Shown here: positions 45,795 to 55,995 of the stretch, piece by piece | Layout: each line of letters starts with the position of its first letter | Position numbering within the stretch: position 1 is the first letter of the stretch | Origin: Deltaproteobacteria bacterium | GTDB taxonomy: Bacteria; Myxococcota_A; Polyangia; Polyangiales; Houyiibacteriaceae | Length of the DNA stretch: 64,000 nucleotides | Reading direction: 5' to 3' | Assembly (NCBI GenBank): GCA_017644045.1 | Contig: JAEPMI010000007.1 | Span: 62,001-126,000 of the forward strand | Program-made: the position numbers and the translations under genes | The notes under the pieces: generated by a model | The model's input: the letters and a program-made list of their open reading frames with translations, nothing else | The model's database searches: none | What the model was told of the DNA's origin: nothing

Positions 45795-45895
45795 GGAGCT
45801 GGAGGACGAGCCAGAGGCGAGGACGCACCGAGCGGCTTCGCCGTGAGACCTTCAGCTCTTTGGGGCGACGAGGAGCGATTCATTCGCGACGAGTC

Positions 45896-45922
45896 GGGGG
45901 ATTGATTCTCACAAAATCCCCC
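45896..45922. terminator. Hairpin between convergent genes
   Basis: GGGGGATT (45896-45903) and AATCCCCC (45915-45922) are perfect 8-base arms around an 11-base loop. It lies in the 134-base gap between the convergent anti-sigma and STAS-like genes, so could end transcripts from both sides. No long T-run is present. Confidence 0.5.
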
Positions 45923-45928
45923 CAGGTA

Positions 45929-46771
45929 CTAACGATCGCTCGCGCGGCGACGCAGCAGGCGGCCGATTGGACCGGGGCGGGTGAGCGAGAGACCGGCGGA
46001 GCGATAGGCCGCGGCGAGCGCGCTCTCGAGCGTCGCGTGGATCGCGCCGTGCTCGGGGTCGACGCCGGCCTCTTCGAAGGCCTCGCGCCACGCGTGACTG
46101 ACGCCACCGAAGAAGCACGGGGCCCCGAGCATTCGAGCGGTCTCTTCGGCAGCGAGCACGGCCGAGGCGCGGCGTGGGCTCGGCTCTGCGAGGGTCGACA
46201 CCTCGATCACGCAGGACTGGGCGTCGCCCCGATGGAGCTCGCGGCCGAACTCCTCGATGCGCTCGGTGAGCACCTCGGACTCGTGGAGCCCGGCGAGCAC
46301 CAGCAGGTGCACCCCATCAGCGACGCGACCCGAAGGCATCGCTCTGGCGGCGCGCTGGGCTGCGTCGTCCGCGACCTGCTCCTCGCGACCGAGCACGAAG
46401 CCTTCGAGGCACGCGAGCTCGAGCCCGTCGCGGACCGATGCGCTCAGCTCGCCCTCGCTGGCGAAGGCGTCGAGCAACGTGGGCGCGATACGATGCGCGA
46501 GCAGGACCGACGCGCCGATCCGCGCGAGGCGACGGCCGAGGAGCGAGAACATCGCCAGGCTCTCGTGGTGGCCGAGCGAACGGATGTCGTCCGCCGTGTC
46601 GAGCGAGAGCGCCATGTCCAGCGACTCCACCGCCGGGCGTGCTTCCGTCTCGATGGTCTCCACCAACGCCTGGTCCGCTTCGAAGGGCAAGCGCCCGCGC
46701 AGCTGCTCCATCGCGCGCGTGAGGATCGCTTCGGCGCGGGCTTCGTCGTCCCGGTGGGAGTGACCGTCCAC
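45929..46771 (-). CDS. STAS-like (RsbR-type) protein, function unclear
   Basis: 280 residues, no signal peptide. The N-terminal ~130 residues are helical with few landmarks ([18 protein letters not shown]). The second half resembles a STAS fold: [20 protein letters not shown] is the beta-strand/loop with the Ser region, and [18 protein letters not shown] the following helix and strand. RsbR-type proteins combine a helical sensor and a STAS domain in stress-signalling complexes. No kinase partner is nearby. The assignment is moderate only. Confidence 0.55.
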   Translation of the reverse strand: MDGHSHRDDEARAEAILTRAMEQLRGRLPFEADQALVETIETEARPAVESLDMALSLDTADDIRSLGHHESLAMFSLLGRRLARIGASVLLAHRIAPTLLDAFASEGELSASVRDGLELACLEGFVLGREEQVADDAAQRAARAMPSGRVADGVHLLVLAGLHESEVLTERIEEFGRELHRGDAQSCVIEVSTLAEPSPRRASAVLAAEETARMLGAPCFFGGVSHAWREAFEEAGVDPEHGAIHATLESALAAAYRSAGLSLTRPGPIGRLLRRRASDR

Positions 46772-46872
46772 GGCCCTTCCATACCACCGCCTCGGCGAGC
46801 ACGCCTCTTTGTGCGCGGGAAGCCGGCCGTCGATTTGTAGACGACGGCAGGTGCGCCGGTTACCACCGAGAC

Positions 46873-48027
46873 ATGCCGATCGTCGTCCAGAAGTACGGTG
46901 GCAGCTCGGTCGCCGACGTCTCGAAGCTGCAGAAGGTCGCCGAGAAGGTGGTCGCCAGCCGGCGCGCTGGGAACGACGTGGTGGTGGTGGTCTCCGCCAT
47001 GGGGAAGACGACCGACGAGCTCCTGGCGCTCGCGCATCAGGTCGACGAGAGCCCGCCCCGCCGCGAGCTGGACATGCTCGTGTCGACCGGCGAGCGCGTC
47101 TCGATGGCGCTCCTCTCGATGGCCATCCAGAAGCATGGCGTCGACGCGATCTCGTTCACCGGATCGCAGAGCGGCATCATCACCAACGACCGCCACTTCG
47201 ACGCGCGGATCATCGAGGTGCGACCCCATCGGGTCGAGGACGAGCTCGCGCGCGGCAAGGTGGTCATCATCGCAGGCTTCCAGGGCATGAGCTACAAGCG
47301 CGAGATCACCACCCTGGGTCGCGGCGGCAGCGACACGACGGCGCTCGCAATGGCGGCGGCGCTCGGAGCCGAGCACGCGGAGATCTACAGCGACGTGGAT
47401 GGCGTCTACAGCGCGGACCCGCGGAAGGTCGCGGACGCGCAGCATCTCCCCGAGCTCACCTACGACGAGATGCAGGCCATGGCCGAAGCGGGCGCCAAGG
47501 TGCTGCATGCGCAGGCCGTCGAGGCGGCGCGGCAAGCGCGCATTCGAATCCACGCGCGCTCCACCTTCGACCAAGGGACCCGCCGGGAGACGGTGGTCTC
47601 GGAGAACGCCGCCGAGGGGCCGGGCGCGGTGGTGGGCCTGCCGTCGCTGGCGTTGGTGCGGCTGCCGGACTGCGAGCCATCGGCAGTGCTCGGCTTCCTT
47701 CGCGAGTCGTCCGTGCGACCACGGGCGTTCATCGCGCAGGGTCGAAGCGCGAGCTTCGAGCTCGGAACGGGAACCGTGCCGGACTGGAGCGGCATTCGCG
47801 ACACGCTCACGACTCGGTTCCAGGCAGAGATCGACGAAGGGCTCGGGAGCGCGACCTTCGTCGGGCGCGCCGCCGGTCACAAGAGCGAAGCGATGCTGCA
47901 GGTGCTCGACGAGCTCGGGATCGTGCCGCGGCATACCCGGGTCGAAGCGCTCTCGGCCGGGGTGGTGGTGGACGGCGACCGGCTCGACGAGGTGGTGGGC
48001 GGGCTGCACGCGCGCCTGGTCGGCTGA
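46873..48027 (+). CDS. lysC: Aspartate kinase
   Basis: 384 residues. The catalytic domain is well kept: [15 protein letters not shown] at the N-terminus, [13 protein letters not shown], and [14 protein letters not shown] plus [13 protein letters not shown] near residue 180. It makes aspartyl phosphate for Lys/Thr/Met synthesis. After about residue 240 two ACT domains are expected, but the sequence is much altered: the usual lysine-binding block after the catalytic domain is not recognisable and the chain is ~20 residues shorter than typical. Feedback regulation may differ. No other biosynthetic gene is adjacent. Confidence 0.9.
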   Translation: MPIVVQKYGGSSVADVSKLQKVAEKVVASRRAGNDVVVVVSAMGKTTDELLALAHQVDESPPRRELDMLVSTGERVSMALLSMAIQKHGVDAISFTGSQSGIITNDRHFDARIIEVRPHRVEDELARGKVVIIAGFQGMSYKREITTLGRGGSDTTALAMAAALGAEHAEIYSDVDGVYSADPRKVADAQHLPELTYDEMQAMAEAGAKVLHAQAVEAARQARIRIHARSTFDQGTRRETVVSENAAEGPGAVVGLPSLALVRLPDCEPSAVLGFLRESSVRPRAFIAQGRSASFELGTGTVPDWSGIRDTLTTRFQAEIDEGLGSATFVGRAAGHKSEAMLQVLDELGIVPRHTRVEALSAGVVVDGDRLDEVVGGLHARLVG

Positions 48028-48044
48028 TCGTGGCTCGATGCCGA

Positions 48045-48068
48045 GGGCAAGGGCAAGGGCAAGGGCAA
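48045..48068 (+). repeat. Tandem hexamer GGGCAA x4
   Basis: Four perfect copies of GGGCAA lie 18 bases after the aspartate kinase stop, flanked by CCGAGG (48041-48046) and CCTCGG (48075-48080) which could pair. It may be a slippage-prone microsatellite in the promoter region of the NtrC gene that starts at 48128. Confidence 0.7.
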
Positions 48069-48127
48069 GGGAGTCCTCGGGTTTCGCCTTCGTCTCACCA
48101 GTCGGCCTGGTGCTATAAAGCCCGGCC

Positions 48128-49534
<1,407 letters not shown>

Positions 49535-49538
49535 CGCC

Positions 49539-49772
49539 CTACTCTTCGGTACCCGAGTCCGGCGGCCCCGCGTCGCGGAGCCGGTCGATCTCGTCCTCGA
49601 CCTGCCCCTCGAGCCGCTCGGCCGCCTCCCCCGCCTCGCGACGGAGCTCCTGCGCCTCGTCGGTCTGGGCGATGGCCTGGCAGTGCTGCCACGCCGTGCG
49701 AGACCCGAGCGGGAAGAAGAAGAAGCCGTAGGCGACGACGCCGAAGCCGATGAGTGCGAAGAGGGACTTCAC
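49539..49772 (-). CDS. Small membrane protein, unknown
   Basis: 77 residues, one N-terminal TM helix (ALIGFGVVAYGFFFFPL) and an acidic, coiled C-terminal helix rich in Glu and Arg. The N-terminus has Lys at position 2, suggesting the tail faces outside or periplasm. Convergent with the NtrC-type gene. No known family recognised. Confidence 0.6.
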   Translation of the reverse strand: MKSLFALIGFGVVAYGFFFFPLGSRTAWQHCQAIAQTDEAQELRREAGEAAERLEGQVEDEIDRLRDAGPPDSGTEE

Positions 49773-49784
49773 GGTGCTGCCCTT

Positions 49785-50726
49785 CTAACCGCGCGCCTTC
49801 TTCCACGCTTCCACGAACTCCCAATCCGCGACCAAGCCCTTGCGGATGAGGAGCTGCAAGAGCGTGGCGAAGAGGAGCTCCCAGTTCGCGTTCTCACCGA
49901 GAATGTCGTCGACCTGTGCGCCCTGCCCTCGCGCCAGGAGCGCGTTCACCAGGTCGGAGGCCGTCAGGTTGTCGGGCCGCGCAGGCGCGTCGGGCGCCGC
50001 AGGTTTGCTGCTCGGGGAAGGGAGCCGGACGGTCGTTCCGTCCAGGAGCGTGAGCGTGACGAAACGGGGCGCCGCGCGTTCGGCGGCCGCGGTGGCGGGT
50101 GGCGGGACCGCCTTGGTCTCGACCTGGCTCTCGCGTGGCGGCTCGCTCTTCGCCGGGGTCTCCGTCGCTTCGGCGAGCTCTTCCTCGACCGCCTCGGGCG
50201 GCGGCGCCGGCTCGGAAGGCACGAGCGCCGGGCTCTCCCCAGGATGGCGCGACGCGGTCCGAGGACGTGCGTGCTGCACCGGCTTGGGGGACTCGCCGAA
50301 GTAGTAGACCCGGATGGCGTTCCGGATGTCCGAGGGCGGCGAGACCATGGTGCGGATGGGAAGCGGCGAGACCTCGCCGATCGCCGCGAGGGCGTCCTCG
50401 TTCGACGGGTCGTCCATGGCGACGAAGAGCGTGTCGCCCGCGTTGCGGACCTGTCGGCGGTAGACGGGAATGCAGCAGTGCTCGTCCGCGAGCTCCCGCG
50501 GGATGAGGGAGAGCAGCTCCCGGCTGAACTCCACGTGCTGCAGATCGACCCACGGCACCGAGAGCTGGTTCGAGAGCATCTGCGTGATCTGCAGCTCGCT
50601 GACGAAGCCGAGCGCCACCAGCTCGCCGCCGAGCCGCCGGCCGGATTCCTTCTGCGAGGCGAGCGCCTGCTCGACCTGCTCCTTCGTGACGATCCGTGCC
50701 GCCACGAGCATGTCACCGAGTCGCAT
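49785..50726 (-). CDS. MshEN (type II/IV ATPase N-terminal) domain protein without ATPase
   Basis: 313 residues. MRLGDMLVAARIVTKEQVEQAL and ALGFVSELQITQMLSNQLSVPWVDL are the tandem T2SSE_N/MshEN repeats that in related proteins bind cyclic di-GMP and prime pilus ATPases. LIPRELADEHCCIPVYR continues the domain to ~150. The rest is Pro/Ala/Glu-rich linker and a C-terminal helical block. No Walker motifs. It may be a free-standing c-di-GMP sensor for motility or secretion. Twelve bases from the next small membrane gene. Confidence 0.75.
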   Translation of the reverse strand: MRLGDMLVAARIVTKEQVEQALASQKESGRRLGGELVALGFVSELQITQMLSNQLSVPWVDLQHVEFSRELLSLIPRELADEHCCIPVYRRQVRNAGDTLFVAMDDPSNEDALAAIGEVSPLPIRTMVSPPSDIRNAIRVYYFGESPKPVQHARPRTASRHPGESPALVPSEPAPPPEAVEEELAEATETPAKSEPPRESQVETKAVPPPATAAAERAAPRFVTLTLLDGTTVRLPSPSSKPAAPDAPARPDNLTASDLVNALLARGQGAQVDDILGENANWELLFATLLQLLIRKGLVADWEFVEAWKKARG

Positions 50727-50779
50727 GACTCCAGTCTAGGGCCCCCTTCGCTCCTGGGCGAAGAACCGACAAACGCGGT

Positions 50780-51169
50780 TCAGGCGCTGAGCGAGGGTGA
50801 GCTCTGGCGGCGGAGGAACGCGACCAGCTCGTCCAGGTGGTAGGGCTTGGGCACGAAACCGACCGCCCCGACGTCCGCGCGGGCGATCTGGCGCTCGCTC
50901 AGGTGGTAGGCGCTGGTGAGGACGACCCGGACGTCCGGGCACGCCCGCCGCAGTCGGCGGGCGAGGTCCAGGCCATTGATGCCCGGCATCATCAGATCGA
51001 CGATCGCGACGTCGACCTCGCCGCCATGCTCGAAGAAGGCCAGCGCCTCGTCACCGTCGGCGGCCTCGGCCACCTCGAAGCTCTCGAGTCGCAACCCGAT
51101 GGCCAGCGAACGGCGCTGGTTCATCTCATCGTCGACGATCAGCACTCTCACGCCCTCAGAGCGAAGCAA
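50780..51169 (-). CDS. Stand-alone receiver-domain response regulator
   Basis: 129 residues, receiver only. LIVDDEMNQRR gives the acidic pair, VAIVDLMMPGINGLD the phospho-Asp, VLTSAYHLS the Thr/Ser switch and FVPKPYHLDEL the conserved Lys. No output domain, so it acts by protein contact (CheY/Spo0F type). TTG at 51169 is chosen because GGAGG lies eight bases upstream; GTG at 51151 is the alternative. It sits between two larger regulatory genes. Confidence 0.85.
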   Translation of the reverse strand: MLRSEGVRVLIVDDEMNQRRSLAIGLRLESFEVAEAADGDEALAFFEHGGEVDVAIVDLMMPGINGLDLARRLRRACPDVRVVLTSAYHLSERQIARADVGAVGFVPKPYHLDELVAFLRRQSSPSLSA

Positions 51170-51306
51170 GTCTCATACCTCCATTGAGCCCACCGAAATC
51201 ATTGATGGATTTCGAAACGCTCTCCGTGGCGGCCGCGTTCCGGTCTCACTGGTGAAATGCAGCAGATCACGAGTGAAAGGTCTACGAGAACCGAAGCGTC
51301 CCCAAG

Positions 51307-52662
<1,356 letters not shown>

Positions 52663-52724
52663 GGAAAGCGGGGCTTAACACTTTTCCGATGAGGTTTCAC
52701 TCCCCCACCGGCTCGGCGTTCCGA

Positions 52725-52943
52725 TCAGTCGACGTCCAGTGCGGGCGGCGGGCCATCGAGCACCCGTTCCGCCGCTGGAATCTCGCGTGCGCGCTCACCG
52801 ATCGCCTCGCCGAGGGTCTGCACGTCCTCGAGATAGCGGAGTCCGAGATGGACGCCGTAACCCGCCAGGACCAGCGCCACGAGGCTCACGGCCAGCGCGC
52901 CGAGGGCGAGCCGGCGAGCCACCGGATCCCGCTTGGCGCTCAC
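52725..52943 (-). CDS. Small membrane protein, unknown
   Basis: 72 residues from GTG 52943, overlapping the upstream stop as GTGA. One TM helix (LALGALAVSLVALVLAGYGV) follows a basic N-terminus, then a short acidic/amphipathic tail. Likely inner-membrane with the tail in the periplasm. No family recognised; coupled to the secreted protein gene upstream. Confidence 0.6.
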   Translation of the reverse strand: MSAKRDPVARRLALGALAVSLVALVLAGYGVHLGLRYLEDVQTLGEAIGERAREIPAAERVLDGPPPALDVD

Positions 52944-53905
52944 GAGGACTCCGGGCTGGCGAAGGCCTCGAGGCTCTCGAGGGTCTGCTCGACGTACTCC
53001 CCGCGAGTCCGCCGGACGGGCGCGGGCGCCCCCTCGAACGTGCCGGTGACGGCGTCGAAGTCGAAGCGGTCCGCGTCGTAGATGAGCTCCACGCGCGGGG
53101 TGACCTCGTAGACGCCCGGGACGGCGAAGGTGTCGTCTGGACAATAGTGCTCGACCGCGAAGCTCTCGGTGCGCGGGCGGGACGAGAGGCGGCTGAAGAA
53201 GTCGACGATGGGTGCGATGACCTGCCGACTCGGCCGGCACTCCACGCTCCCGAGGGGTCCGCGCACGGTGAACGACCAGAGGTCGTCCCGGAGGTAGGCC
53301 CGCGGGCGTCCCTCGGTGGCTCGAATCGTCGGGCGCAAGAGCGGCTCACCGCGCGCCGAGGTGGGCCGGAGCCCGACCTCGACGGGCGACTCGTTCTCGG
53401 AGTCCTCCGCGGCCGAGGGACCGACCCACGCATAGGGCTCGGCGTCGACGGATCGAGGTGGGCGGCGCTCACCCTCCTCCCGCGCGACGAAACGGCCGCG
53501 CCCCCCGCGACGGAACCCGTAGCCGACCTCGATGGTCGCCGGTCCGGCTTCGAGCGCGCGGAGCGGTCGGCCCCAGCAGTACATCCGGAGGTCGATCCAC
53601 TCCTCGTAGGTCTCTCCGGCGCTCATCTCGCGGGTGCGATCCGCCCGGCGCGGCTCGTTCGGGTGCCGACAGCGCAGCCGCGGCGACCGGCGGCGGCCCT
53701 CGACTTGCGGCCGAACCGTGAGCTGGAGCAGGCGACGGTCGATGACCACCTCACGATCGGCGTGGGCAATGATCGTGAGCTTCGCCTTGTAGGGTCCGTA
53801 CTCGGTCAACGGCGTGAGCGTGACCGTGATCGGGTCGTCATCGGCCTGGGCGGTCGTGGTGGCGGCCAGGATCAGGACGGCCGCGAGGATCGATCGGGAA
53901 GTCAT
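52940..53905 (-). CDS. Secreted protein, unknown
   Basis: 321 residues with a signal peptide ending near TTAQA. The mature part is beta-rich with an Arg-rich middle section (EGRRRSPRLRCRHPN) and four Cys that could pair (positions in RLRCRH, RMYCWG, VECRPS, EHYCPDD). I do not recognise the family. Its ATG overlaps the HD-domain stop by 4 bases. Probably a periplasmic protein of an operon with the HD protein and the small membrane protein. Confidence 0.65.
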   Translation of the reverse strand: MTSRSILAAVLILAATTTAQADDDPITVTLTPLTEYGPYKAKLTIIAHADREVVIDRRLLQLTVRPQVEGRRRSPRLRCRHPNEPRRADRTREMSAGETYEEWIDLRMYCWGRPLRALEAGPATIEVGYGFRRGGRGRFVAREEGERRPPRSVDAEPYAWVGPSAAEDSENESPVEVGLRPTSARGEPLLRPTIRATEGRPRAYLRDDLWSFTVRGPLGSVECRPSRQVIAPIVDFFSRLSSRPRTESFAVEHYCPDDTFAVPGVYEVTPRVELIYDADRFDFDAVTGTFEGAPAPVRRTRGEYVEQTLESLEAFASPESS

Positions 53906-55263
53906 CGGGCACCCTCCGCTCGGGAGTCTGGGCTCTCGGGAGCGGTCGCTCCGTCGAGCAGCTCGCGCACCGCGTCGACCACTCGGTCGCGCAGGGGCGC
54001 GGGGAAGATCAGTCGGGGTCGGCGGAGCTTCTTGTTCCGAAGCTCACCGAGGAGGAACGAGACCTCGCCGAGGCGCTGCATCGGCTGATGCCGAATGCGA
54101 ACCCACATCCCGCCGGGTCCCTCGTCGGGCTCGGGATAGGGGACGTCGCGAGCCACGTCGACGAAGATGGTGAGGTCCGCCCGGACCCCGGCGGCCTCGG
54201 CCACCGCGCAGGCACGCGCATGAGCTTCGGTCCAGATGGCCTCGTCGTCGGGGAGCGGCAGCGTCTTCGGGAGCCGGCGCTCGAGCAGCCGACGCGAGTG
54301 CTCCGCCAGGAACGGGTCGGACGAGCGCGCCCAGTTGGCGATGCACGCGAGCAGCTGGGCGTCGTCGAGCTCGAGATAGTCACCGAGCGAGACCGGCTCA
54401 CCGCGCGCCGCGCGGGCCAGGCCGGCTGGGACGTCACCGACCGCGTCACGGTCACCATCCCGGACCAGCTCGGCCATCCGAGCCAGCAGGCCCCGCACCA
54501 GCGCTTCGCCCGCGCGCGTGGCCTTGTGGTGGTAGACCTGCTCGTACATGAAGTGGCGCCCGAGGAAGAAGCCCTCGATCGGCGGCAGCCCCTTCCGGCC
54601 CTCGATGGCCAACACCCAGGCGCTCCCGCCGTCCGAGTCCGGCACCTCGCCGAAGCTGAGCGCGCGCAGCAGCCAGTCGAGATCGTAGAGACCGTAGCGG
54701 GCCCCGGTCATGTGGCTGTCGCGCAGCAGATAGTCCGCGCGGTCGACGTCGAGGGTCCCGCTCACCGCGCCGGTCAGGTAGGGAATCCGGTGCGTGCCCA
54801 CGAGCAGATCCGCGACCCGCCCGGCGGTTCCCTCGCCGAGCCCCTCGAGGGCTGCGTGGATCTCCGTCCCCGGGTCTCGGAGAATGTCGCCGGTCCAGGC
54901 CTCGTGGTGCCGCGCGTCCGGCATCACGTCCTCGAAGAGGTGGCTGAAGGGTCCGTGACCGAGATCGTGGAGGAGCGCCGCGGCGATGGCCTCGCGCCGA
55001 GCCTCGGCGTCCATGCGCAGCTCGGGGGGGAGCTCGTCTTCGACTCGGCGAACCCGTCGCAGGAGGCGCGTCATCACGTGCGCCGCGCCCACGGCGTGAG
55101 CGAAGCGGGAGTGCTCGGCCCCCGGGAAGACCAGGGAGGTCAGCCCCAGCTGGCGCACGCGGCGAAGACGCTGCACCTCCCGGGTCGCGAGGAGCGCCTC
55201 GACGACCCTCTGGTCGTCTCCCTCGAACTCGACGAGGCCGTGGATCGGGTCACGCAGGATCAC
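53902..55263 (-). CDS. HD-domain phosphohydrolase (dNTPase-like)
   Basis: 453 residues. The metal site is HSRFAHAVGA (H56), ALLHDLGHGPFSHLFED (H99-D100) and LDVDRADYLLRDS (third Asp), the order of the SAMHD1/dGTPase-like and YwfO group of HD phosphohydrolases. The N-terminal LRDPIHGLVEF motif is typical of this family. It should remove triphosphate from dNTPs or act on a related nucleotide; the real substrate is unknown. Full length; start ATG 55263. Confidence 0.88.
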   Translation of the reverse strand: MILRDPIHGLVEFEGDDQRVVEALLATREVQRLRRVRQLGLTSLVFPGAEHSRFAHAVGAAHVMTRLLRRVRRVEDELPPELRMDAEARREAIAAALLHDLGHGPFSHLFEDVMPDARHHEAWTGDILRDPGTEIHAALEGLGEGTAGRVADLLVGTHRIPYLTGAVSGTLDVDRADYLLRDSHMTGARYGLYDLDWLLRALSFGEVPDSDGGSAWVLAIEGRKGLPPIEGFFLGRHFMYEQVYHHKATRAGEALVRGLLARMAELVRDGDRDAVGDVPAGLARAARGEPVSLGDYLELDDAQLLACIANWARSSDPFLAEHSRRLLERRLPKTLPLPDDEAIWTEAHARACAVAEAAGVRADLTIFVDVARDVPYPEPDEGPGGMWVRIRHQPMQRLGEVSFLLGELRNKKLRRPRLIFPAPLRDRVVDAVRELLDGATAPESPDSRAEGAR

Positions 55264-55305
55264 GCGCGGAACCTAGCAGCCATTCGCGAGCGATCGCACG
55301 CCGTC

Positions 55306-55995
55306 TCAGAGCTCACGGAAACGCCCCCGCAGCTCGTTCGCGAGCGCCGCGCCAGTCGGCTGACCCAGGATGGCCCGGGCCTGCTCCAGCATGCGCGCGG
55401 CCTCCGCCAACGAAGCGACGACGAAGAGGAGCTCCGCGTGGATCGGATGGCCGATGCGCTCGACGTCGAAGCGCGCGGGGGGATCGGCGCGGCGCGCGAA
55501 GATGTCCACGCCCACCCCGAGGTAAGCCGCGGAGTCGCGCGCCCGCTCCATCTGGGCGGCCTCGTCCCGGAGGCGGGCGCTCATGATGGCCTCCGCCGCG
55601 CGAGCCACCCTCGCCGCGCCCTCGGCGAGCTCGCAGTAGGCCTTGGGGGGCGCGTCGCGGAAGCTCGCGGGGGCCTCGCGAGCCGCCGCCTCCGCCACCG
55701 TCGCCTTGGCCTGGCAGTCCGCGCGCGTCGCCTCTCGTCGAACACACGCTTCGGCCGTCTCGAGGGCCCCCATCACGATCGTCTCGGCCTGGGGCACCTC
55801 GACCAGCGCCTCCGCCAGCAGTCCGCTCAAGACGCGGAGCGCCTCGTCCAGGGAGACGGACGCGGCGCCGGCGATCCAGACCAGCCAGTCCGCGCGCTCG
55901 AGCCCGTCCCACGCGACTTCGAGGTCGTCGGGCACCGCGGCGACGAGCGCCGCCGGAGCGCCCATCGCCTCGAGCCATCGCGCCGGGGTGCTCAT
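55306..55995 (-). CDS. Helical protein of unknown function
   Basis: 229 residues, nearly all helix, rich in Ala, Glu and Arg (for example CQAKATVAEAAAREAPAS). Four Cys in the middle (ETAEACVRREATRADCQAK, KAYCELAEG) could bind metal. No signal peptide or known domain. ATG 55995 overlaps the aminopeptidase stop by one base, so the two are probably co-translated. Confidence 0.65.
   Translation of the reverse strand: MSTPARWLEAMGAPAALVAAVPDDLEVAWDGLERADWLVWIAGAASVSLDEALRVLSGLLAEALVEVPQAETIVMGALETAEACVRREATRADCQAKATVAEAAAREAPASFRDAPPKAYCELAEGAARVARAAEAIMSARLRDEAAQMERARDSAAYLGVGVDIFARRADPPARFDVERIGHPIHAELLFVVASLAEAARMLEQARAILGQPTGAALANELRGRFREL

Noticed and set aside
51170-51306. Possible gene or promoter between receiver and NtrC gene
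   Set aside because: 137 bases without a convincing frame or promoter; only the GGAGG before TTG 51169 is notable.
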